NCBI RefSeq assembly: GCF_000341265.1
Contig: NZ_ANAE01000123.1
Span: 1 to 47,852, forward strand
From: Nocardiopsis prasina DSM 43845
GTDB lineage: Bacteria; Actinomycetota; Actinomycetes; Streptosporangiales; Streptosporangiaceae
Reading direction: 5' to 3'
Length of the DNA stretch: 47,852 nucleotides
Position 1 is the first letter of the stretch. The number at the start of each line of letters is the position of its first letter. The notes under the pieces were generated by a model, which saw only the letters and a list, made by a program, of their open reading frames with translations, was not told the DNA's origin and ran no database searches. Below, in pieces: positions 42,392 through 47,852 of the stretch. The position numbers and the translations under genes were made by a program.

Positions 42392-42763
42392 TTAGAGGAG
42401 GGTGGCGCCGTCGGGGGGTGGCGGTGGGGTGGGTTCGGGGATGGTGCCGGCGGTGCTTTGGGCCTCGGCGGCCATCTCGCGGTCGCCTTCCATGTAGAAG
42501 GTGGTGGCGTCGCTGGTGCCTTCCAGGGCGGAGGCGGTCAGGGAGAGCATGTCGCCGAGTTTGCCGAAGTGGTGTTCGGCGAACTCGCCCAGGGCGATCC
42601 CGATGGGTGGGCTGTTGATGTGGGTGTTCAGTGCTGTGATGCGGGTTTCGAGTTGGGTCATGTGGCCGAGTAGGCCCTCGGTTCCGCCTTCCTCGCCGAT
42701 GTGCTCGCTGGTTTGGGTCAGGACCACACCGACCTGTTGGGGGTCCACATCCCAACTACCCAC
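42392..42763 (-). CDS. DUF6507-type ESX/WXG-like small protein
   Basis: 123 residues from a GTG at 42763, chosen because CGGAGG lies 5 nt upstream and it gives the N-terminus MGSWDVDPQQVG. The first half is a helical region (VGVVLTQTSEHIGEEGGTEGLLGHMTQLETRITAL) followed by a second long helix (FAEHHFGKLGDMLSLTASALEG), the helical-hairpin form of WXG100 partners; the tail is Pro-rich. It overlaps the upstream gene by 8 bp. It is probably a co-secreted partner or chaperone of the toxin. DUF6507 is named from memory of similar N-termini. Confidence 0.65.
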   Translation of the reverse strand: MGSWDVDPQQVGVVLTQTSEHIGEEGGTEGLLGHMTQLETRITALNTHINSPPIGIALGEFAEHHFGKLGDMLSLTASALEGTSDATTFYMEGDREMAAEAQSTAGTIPEPTPPPPPDGATLL

Positions 42764-43013
42764 GCCAACCTCCGAACGCCTCGGGGCGGAAGACGCCCTC
42801 ATTCGCCTCCAGGTCCAAGACCGGGTCGGGCTCCGGGGCCTGGGTGGTCTGGACGGTGTACTGCATCCGGTTCAGGGCCGTGCTGAGCCGGTGGAAATCG
42901 AAGCGGGCGCGGGTGTGCATCTGCTCGGCGGCCGCCGCGATACGCACCGTGGGGTGCGGGACGTCGACAACTGGTTCGGGTGAGTCCTGATCGGGGGTGA
43001 ACTCGAACTTCAC
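42756..43013 (-). CDS. Small ESX-like/hypothetical protein of the toxin operon
   Basis: 85 residues from a GTG at 43013 with GGCAGG just upstream. MKFEFTPDQDSPEPVV is followed by a helix 'VRIAAAAEQMHTRARFDFHRLSTALNRMQYTVQ' and an acidic tail. No signal or membrane segment. It is the first gene of the operon and overlaps the DUF6507-type gene. The helix-rich, small form fits a WXG/ESX heterodimer partner, but no WXG motif is present. Function unknown. Confidence 0.6.
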   Translation of the reverse strand: MKFEFTPDQDSPEPVVDVPHPTVRIAAAAEQMHTRARFDFHRLSTALNRMQYTVQTTQAPEPDPVLDLEANEGVFRPEAFGGWRG

Positions 43014-43316
43014 GGTCCTGCCTCTCACACACGCGTCTGCTTGCCCGGTGTTGGGTGAGTCGCACCGCGAACACCCACGGTTCCGATTCTGGCGGACTTT
43101 GTCGCGCTTTGTGGGACTGCGTTCCCGGCCTGGAGGGGTGAATCCGGGAGTTACGGCAGGTCAAGCGATCCTGGGGGTGTTGAGGGCGGCCGAAGCTGGC
43201 CTTGTGGCGTGGATCCGTGGGTTGTCCACAGGCTGGAGACGGAGGCTGTTGGCGGGCGGCCCGGGGTGGCAGTGTTGAAAGCCCCCTCTCTCATCCGGCT
43301 CCTCTGAAGGACGTTG
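43014..43316. other. Divergent intergenic region with a DnaA-type box
   Basis: It separates the toxin operon (-) from the ABC1 kinase (+). TTGTCCACA at 43222-43230 matches the DnaA box of GC-rich actinobacteria. Promoters for both sides must lie here but none is clear. No gene seen. Confidence 0.35.
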
Positions 43317-45338
43317 ATGGAAACGCTGACCGTCACCTCGGTGTTCGGCATGGTCGTCGGCCAGGTCGTGTCGCTGGTAGCGCTGGTCCTGGTCCTGCTG
43401 GGCCTGGGCAAGCTGGCCAGTCGGCTCATGGACGTGCCGTTCAATCTCCCGCGTCTGGCCCTGGCGGCGCTGGTCGGGGCTCCGCTGGGCTCGGTGGGCG
43501 CGATCCTGGCCTACTACGGCAGCTTCGAGGCGCTGAACTCCCTCGAACCGGCCGACCTGGACCAGCCCGCGTACGTGTCGCTCATGCTCTTCGCCATGGC
43601 GGTGGGCGCCATGCTCGCCTTCGTCGGCCTGGAACTGCTGTTGCCCCGGGGCACCCGGTTCCGGCCGGTGGCCATGGTGCGGGAGGCCAGGAACTGGTTC
43701 GGGCGCCTCGGCAGGTACCGGCGCATCCTGTGGATCCTGGCCCGGCACGGGCTGGGCGGTTACGTGCTGGGGAGACGGGAGGGGATCGACGACACCTCGG
43801 TCCAGCGGCGCCTGGCCCGTTCCCTGGTCCGCTCCATGGAGGAGGCCGGGGTGATCTTCGTGAAGCTGGGGCAGGTGCTGGCCACCCGGCGGGACCTGCT
43901 GCCGCCGGTGTTCGTGGAGGAGCTCGGGCGCCTGCACAGCGAAGTGGCCAAGGTGCCCTTCGAGCGGATTCGCGAGTGCGTGGAGGGTGAGCTGGGCCGC
44001 CCCCTGGAGGAGGTCTTCGCCGCGTTCGACCCCGAGCCCCTGGCCGCCGCCTCCGTCGCGCAGGCCCACCCCGCGCGGCTGCACGGGGGTGAGGAGGTGG
44101 TCGTGAAGGTGCAGCGCCCCGGGATCGTTCCGGTGGTCCGCAGGGACCTGGACATCATCCGCAGGCTGGCCCGCCGCTTCGACGAGTACACGGACTGGGG
44201 GCCCGCGATCGGGGTGCTCGAACTGGCTGACGGGTTCGCCGGGGCGCTGTTGGAGGAACTCGACTTCGAGGTGGAGGCCGCCAACATCGCGGCCGTCGCG
44301 GACGCCACGGGTGGTTCGGAGGTGCGCATCCCCCGCGTGTACGAGGCCTACACCGGTCGTCGCGTGCTGGTGATGGAACGGCTGCACGGCACCCAGGTGG
44401 GTGGAGGGGACCTCTCGGCGGAGGAGGGGGAGCGCATCGCCCGGGTCCTGCTGGACTGCTTGTTGGAGCAGGTGTTGATGAGCGGGATCTTCCACGCCGA
44501 CCCGCATCCGGGCAACATCCTGGTGCTCGACGGGGGCGGCGTGGGGCTGTTGGACTACGGGTCGGTGGGGCGTCTGGACGCCCGGACCCGGGAGGCCCTC
44601 CAGATGATGCTGCTGGCCATCGACCGGGGCGACGCCGTCCTGCTGACCGACACCCTGTTGGACGTGGTCGACGACCCGGGGGAGATCGACGCGGAGCGGC
44701 TGCGTCGTTCGCTGGGGCAGTTCATGGCGCGGTACCTGCACGGGAGCACCACCGCGAGCATGCGGATGTTCACCGAACTGCTGATGCTGGTCACCCGGTT
44801 CGGGCTGGTGCTGCCCGCGGAACTGGCCGGGGTGTTCCGCGCCCTGGCCACGCTGGAGGGGACGCTCGTGCACCTGTCACCGGGGTTCGACACGGTGGCC
44901 GAGGCCAAGCGGTACGCCGGGGCACGGATGTCCGAGCAGCTGGGCACCGGGAACCTGCGCGAGATGGCGTCGGCGGAACTGATCGCCCTGATGCCCACGC
45001 TGCGGCGGCTGCCGCGCAGACTCGACCGGATCACCGACCAGCTGCACAAGGGCCGGTTCACCGTGCAGGCCCGGCTGTTCGCCCACCCCGAGGACCGAAG
45101 ACTCCTGCGCTCGGTGGTGTGGCGCGCGGTCATGACGGTGCTGGCCGTGGTCACGGGGTTCATGTCGGTCGGGTTGTTCAACGTCACCGAGACGCAGGGG
45201 GTGTCCTGGCTGGAGCTGGCCACGCACACCAAGGCGCTCAACCTGCTGGCGTGGGTGCTGCTGGCCGCCACGGCCATGTTCGTGCTGCGGTTGTTGGTGG
45301 ACATGGTTCGGGACGGCGGTGACAGGGGGAGGAGGTGA
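43317..45338 (+). CDS. AarF/ABC1/UbiB family kinase-like membrane protein
   Basis: 673 residues from the ATG at 43317 (GGA 5 nt upstream). Three N-terminal helices (residues about 8-30, 42-65, 80-105) precede the ABC1 domain (about 175-460). Family motifs are all there: FVKLGQ (the KxGQ inhibitory loop), AAASVAQAH (the Ala-rich loop replacing a P-loop), VVKVQRPG (ATP-binding Lys), HADPHPGN (catalytic loop) and DYG. Two C-terminal helices (about 600-660) end the protein. Such proteins are atypical ATPases/kinases linked to isoprenoid lipid or quinone biosynthesis. It is convergent with the tetR gene, with only 5 bp between stops. Confidence 0.93.
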   Translation: METLTVTSVFGMVVGQVVSLVALVLVLLGLGKLASRLMDVPFNLPRLALAALVGAPLGSVGAILAYYGSFEALNSLEPADLDQPAYVSLMLFAMAVGAMLAFVGLELLLPRGTRFRPVAMVREARNWFGRLGRYRRILWILARHGLGGYVLGRREGIDDTSVQRRLARSLVRSMEEAGVIFVKLGQVLATRRDLLPPVFVEELGRLHSEVAKVPFERIRECVEGELGRPLEEVFAAFDPEPLAAASVAQAHPARLHGGEEVVVKVQRPGIVPVVRRDLDIIRRLARRFDEYTDWGPAIGVLELADGFAGALLEELDFEVEAANIAAVADATGGSEVRIPRVYEAYTGRRVLVMERLHGTQVGGGDLSAEEGERIARVLLDCLLEQVLMSGIFHADPHPGNILVLDGGGVGLLDYGSVGRLDARTREALQMMLLAIDRGDAVLLTDTLLDVVDDPGEIDAERLRRSLGQFMARYLHGSTTASMRMFTELLMLVTRFGLVLPAELAGVFRALATLEGTLVHLSPGFDTVAEAKRYAGARMSEQLGTGNLREMASAELIALMPTLRRLPRRLDRITDQLHKGRFTVQARLFAHPEDRRLLRSVVWRAVMTVLAVVTGFMSVGLFNVTETQGVSWLELATHTKALNLLAWVLLAATAMFVLRLLVDMVRDGGDRGRR

Positions 45339-45343
45339 CCCGG

Positions 45344-45922
45344 TCAGCCGTGGATGAGGCGGCGCAGGACCCGGTGGACCTCCTCGGCGTCCGGCGGGGG
45401 GCTGGTGGTGCAACAGCACAGGAAGTAGCCGTTGGCAGCCGCGGCCACCCCGGCCCGCATCTCGGGGTCGGGGAGGTAGGGAACGAGGAAGGCGTCCACC
45501 GCGGACATCCAGCGGTCGGTCTGTGCGCGGAGCGCGGGGCGCCGGGCGGCGAGCAGGAAGAGTTCCATCTCGGCCAGGGCGTGGGTCCGGTCGGGTTCGG
45601 TGCCCTCGGCGATGAGGGCGGCGAACCCGCGCAGGGCCTGCTCAGGGTCCTCGGGGAGGGTGTCCATGTACGCGACGTAGGTGTCGTTCACCCTGGTGAG
45701 GGCGGCGACCAGGAGGTCGTCGACGGAGGCGTGGTAGTAGGTGACGGTGCTGGGCGGGACCCCCGCTTCGGCCGCCACCCGGCGCTGGCTGACGGCGGAG
45801 ACGCCGTCCCGCGTGATGACCTCCATGGTGGCGTCCAAGAGCAGCCGCCGCCGTAGCTCGCCCTTGCGGAGGCGGCCGTCACTGATGTTCTCCGGATCCC
45901 GTTCCGGCTGCTTGGTGCTCAC
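45344..45922 (-). CDS. TetR family regulator of the SMR pump
   Basis: 192 residues from a GTG at 45922 (GGCAGGA upstream). The helix-turn-helix is LLLDATMEVITRDGVSAVSQRRVAAEAGVPPSTVTYYHASVDDLLVAAL (residues about 28-75). The C-terminal domain carries an unusual FLCCCTTSPPPD stretch with three consecutive Cys. The gene begins 16 bp after the SMR stop in the same transcript, and a perfect 16-bp palindrome lies in the 5' leader of that transcript, so autogenous repression of the pump operon is likely. Confidence 0.9.
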   Translation of the reverse strand: MSTKQPERDPENISDGRLRKGELRRRLLLDATMEVITRDGVSAVSQRRVAAEAGVPPSTVTYYHASVDDLLVAALTRVNDTYVAYMDTLPEDPEQALRGFAALIAEGTEPDRTHALAEMELFLLAARRPALRAQTDRWMSAVDAFLVPYLPDPEMRAGVAAAANGYFLCCCTTSPPPDAEEVHRVLRRLIHG

Positions 45923-45938
45923 GTCACTATCCTGCCGG

Positions 45939-46262
45939 TCAGTGCTGGCCGCCCATCTCCAGGGCCATGACCCCGGCGATCACCAGAGCGATGCCGCCCA
46001 CCTGGATCCAGGTCAGGGACTCCCCGAGGAACAGGACGCCGATGACGGCGAGGAGGGCCACGCCCAGGGCTGCCCACACCCCGTAGGCCACCCCGAGCGG
46101 CATACCTCGCTGGAGCGTCTGCGAGAGCATGTAGAACGCGCCGAGGTAGCCGACCACCACGAAGATCGAGGGCAGGAGTCTGGTGAACCCCTCGGAGAAC
46201 TTCAGGGAGGTGGTGGCGAAGACCTCCAGGAGGATCGCTCCGGCGAGCCAGAACCAAGGCAT
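45939..46262 (-). CDS. Small multidrug resistance (SMR) family transporter
   Basis: 107 residues with four membrane helices. The essential proton/drug-coupling Glu is E13 in GAILLEVFATTSLKFSEGF; the AYGVWAALGVALLAVIGVLFLGE segment in TM3-TM4 and the C-terminal 'GIALVIAGVMALE' match Qac/EmrE-type pumps. It works as an antiparallel dimer exchanging cationic compounds or guanidinium for protons. It is the first gene of an operon with a TetR regulator and has a well-formed promoter upstream. Confidence 0.93.
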   Translation of the reverse strand: MPWFWLAGAILLEVFATTSLKFSEGFTRLLPSIFVVVGYLGAFYMLSQTLQRGMPLGVAYGVWAALGVALLAVIGVLFLGESLTWIQVGGIALVIAGVMALEMGGQH

Positions 46263-46323
46263 GGGTTCCCCCAGTCACACCGTGGGGTCGGGTGCCCCCG
46301 GAAGAAGTTGGTCGATCGAGTAG

Positions 46324-46339
46324 GTTTCTCCGGAGAAAC
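46324..46339. promoter_or_regulatory. Perfect 16-bp palindrome, probable TetR operator
   Basis: GTTTCTCC followed by GGAGAAAC, with AGGT and ACCT as partly symmetric flanks. It lies about 20 bp downstream of the -10 box in the SMR leader, where a bound repressor would block elongation or promoter escape. Confidence 0.65.
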
Positions 46340-46359
46340 AACCTGATCGGATGACCCAG

Positions 46360-46388
46360 ATTCTAGGTCGGGCATGATGGCAGGGCAA
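46360..46388 (-). promoter_or_regulatory. Promoter of the SMR-TetR operon
   Basis: On the - strand, TTGCCC (46388-46383), a 17-bp spacer and TAGAAT (46365-46360): the best sigma-70-type promoter in the window. Confidence 0.7.
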
Positions 46389-46602
46389 GCGCAGAAGCGC
46401 TTCCGGGCAGCCCGGAACCCGCCCCCCGGTGGACCGCGCCCGTACCCCCTGGGTGTATTCTCGGCGCTCCCGAGTGCGACAGTTCGCCCTCTTTCGGATA
46501 ACTGCTCCATACCGATACGCACGAGTTCAGAACCTTTTCCGTGCGGGAGCGTCTTACTCATTGCAGTAGATCGGTTCCAGTTTCAGCTACGGAGGTCCAG
46601 AC
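46389..46602 (+). other. Intergenic region upstream of the L,D-transpeptidase
   Basis: No ORF believed. A CTCGG-CGCTC-CCGAG stem (around 46460-46475) and a GATAAC hexamer near 46497 are seen, but no clear -35/-10 pair. GGAGG at 46591-46595 is the ribosome site of the next gene. Confidence 0.35.
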
Positions 46603-47852
46603 GTGACGGGGAAGTCCCACCCGGCGGTGACGCGGCGGTTCGGCATCGGTCTGGTGGCGCTCGCTCTCGCAGCGACCGCCTGTACCTCCGGTGACGCCGA
46701 GACGCAGAGCAACGCCGATCCCGCCGACGCCGAGCCGGCTGAGCTGAGCATCACACCGGAGGCCGGTGGCGAGGAGATCGCGCCGAACACCCCCATCCGG
46801 GTCAACGCCCAGCAGGGAGTCATCACCGACGTCAGAGTCGACCAGGTCGTGGTCGGTGAGGCGGCGGCCGAGGGCGATGGCGGAGCTGAGGGCGAGGGGG
46901 ACGCCGAGGGCGACCTCTACGCCATGACCGGCACCCTCAACGAGGACGAGACGGAGTGGGTCAGCGACTGGAACCTGCGCCCCGGCTCCGAGGTCGTGGT
47001 GACCGCCACCGCCGAGAACGACGCCGGTGAGGAGACCGAGTTCACCTCCGAGTTCACCACCAAGGAGGCCGTCGCCGGGCAGCGCCTCGAACTCGTCTCC
47101 AACTTCCCGAGCTCCGGTGACACCGTGGGCGTCGGCATGCCCGTGGTGATCAACTTCGACATGCCCGTCACCAACAAGACGCAGGTCGAGAACTCCATGA
47201 ACGTGGTCGCCGAGCAGGAGACCGTCGGCGCCTGGAACTGGGTCACCGACCAGATGGCGGTCTTCCGGCCCGAGGAGTACTGGGAGCCGTACCAGAACGT
47301 CACCGTGGACCTGAACCTCGCCGGCGTCGAGGCGTCCGAGGGCGTCTTCGGGGTGCGGAACTACCAGATCGACTTCGAGATCGGCCGTGAGCTGATCGCG
47401 ACCATGCACGTGCCGGACCACGAGATGATCATCGAGATCGACGGCGAAGAGGAGCGCGTCATCGAGGTGAGCAACGGGGCGGCCAACCGTCGCTTCGACA
47501 CCACGACGACCGGCACCCACGTCATGATGGAGCGCTACGAGCAGCTCACCATGGACTCCGCGACCGTGGGCATCCCCGAGGACGACCCCGGCTCCTACCT
47601 GGTGGACGTGCAGTACGCGGTGCGCACCTCCAACAGTGGCGAGTTCGTGCACGAGGCGTCCTACAACGGCAACATCGGCTCGGCCAACACCTCCAACGGT
47701 TGCACCAACCTGCGGATGGACGACGCCCAGTGGTTCTTCAACAACACGCTCATGGGCGACATCCTCGACACCACCGGTACCGACCGCGAGTTCGAGTGGG
47801 ACAACGGCTGGGGCTACTGGCAGAAGTCCTGGGACGAGTGGCTGGGGGGGGG
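46603..47852 (+). CDS. L,D-transpeptidase lipoprotein with Ig-like domain (3' partial)
   Basis: 416 codons are visible, open at the right window edge. The GTG at 46603 has CGGAGG 7 nt upstream. The signal peptide ends in a lipobox-like ATAC, followed by an acidic Glu/Gly/Asp linker. Residues about 45-165 form a bacterial Ig-like domain (FVITPEAGG/VTATAENDAGEETEFTSEFTT style) and 165-260 a second one, as in mycobacterial Ldt enzymes. The YkuD catalytic part follows, with H350 and the nucleophile C367 in SNGCTNL. It makes 3-3 cross-links in peptidoglycan and is carbapenem-sensitive in the family. The last nine bases are all G, which may be a contig-end artefact. Confidence 0.9.
   Translation, partial: MTGKSHPAVTRRFGIGLVALALAATACTSGDAETQSNADPADAEPAELSITPEAGGEEIAPNTPIRVNAQQGVITDVRVDQVVVGEAAAEGDGGAEGEGDAEGDLYAMTGTLNEDETEWVSDWNLRPGSEVVVTATAENDAGEETEFTSEFTTKEAVAGQRLELVSNFPSSGDTVGVGMPVVINFDMPVTNKTQVENSMNVVAEQETVGAWNWVTDQMAVFRPEEYWEPYQNVTVDLNLAGVEASEGVFGVRNYQIDFEIGRELIATMHVPDHEMIIEIDGEEERVIEVSNGAANRRFDTTTTGTHVMMERYEQLTMDSATVGIPEDDPGSYLVDVQYAVRTSNSGEFVHEASYNGNIGSANTSNGCTNLRMDDAQWFFNNTLMGDILDTTGTDREFEWDNGWGYWQKSWDEWLGG

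Noticed and set aside
1..47852. CRISPR arrays, insertion sequences, att sites or prophage genes
   Set aside because: No spaced direct repeats, transposase, integrase or phage structural genes seen. The tRNA-Gly has no duplicated 3' end nearby.

Overview
The window is about 48 kb of very GC-rich DNA with strongly GC-biased third codon positions, many GTG/TTG starts, four-base stop/start overlaps and type VII secretion-style toxin genes. This points to a filamentous actinomycete; the gene content fits the Nocardiopsis/Streptosporangiales group best, but that is inference from sequence style and not a database match. No prophage, insertion sequence or CRISPR array was seen.

Layout. 1-6.0 kb: a tightly overlapping + strand operon of a DUF5691-type protein (5' cut), a MoxR-class AAA+ ATPase, a DUF5682-type protein and a VWA protein, a MoxR-VWA chaperone-like cassette related to E. 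coli yehLMP. 6.1-13.7 kb: a VOC protein, a 14-TM MFS exporter behind a leaderless 10-codon leader peptide, a Crp/Fnr regulator, an FUSC membrane protein, a PQQ-type sugar dehydrogenase lipoprotein, a stand-alone HsdR-N-like protein and a short amidase. 14.1-17.2 kb: a bacteriocin operon on the - strand, with three tandem lactococcin-972-like precursors followed, after a hairpin, by a bacteriocin-associated membrane protein. 17.5-22.5 kb: a secreted trypsin-like protease with peptidoglycan-binding repeats; a MarR/DUF2269/DUF3817/rhodanese operon with a clear palindromic operator; a TetR gene divergent from a siderophore-interacting protein that is preceded by a 15-codon coupled leader ORF.

22.6-28.8 kb: tRNA-Gly(CCC) with a strong terminator, dCTP deaminase, a glycine-betaine-type ABC transporter with a structured 400-nt leader and two paralogous binding lipoproteins, and a rhomboid protease. 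29-36 kb: a small membrane protein, a long relatively AT-rich leader, and a complete di/oligopeptide ABC transporter whose two ATPases are fused. 36.2-37.8 kb: a PBP4-type D-Ala-D-Ala carboxypeptidase. 37.9-43.0 kb: a polymorphic toxin island on the - strand (two small WXG/ESX-like partners, a 1043-residue toxin ending in a restriction-endonuclease-fold domain, an Imm49-like immunity protein and a decayed fragment), with a marked drop in GC over the toxin tip and immunity gene. 43.3-47.9 kb: an AarF/ABC1 kinase, an SMR efflux pump with its TetR repressor and operator, and an L,D-transpeptidase lipoprotein cut by the window end.

Common themes are interbacterial competition (bacteriocins, contact-type toxin), envelope maintenance (D,D-carboxypeptidase, L,D-transpeptidase, rhomboid, secreted protease) and solute or drug transport. 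A recurring regulatory feature is leaderless transcription: at least seven start codons sit 6-7 nt after a TANNNT-type -10 box, two of them opening tiny leader ORFs.
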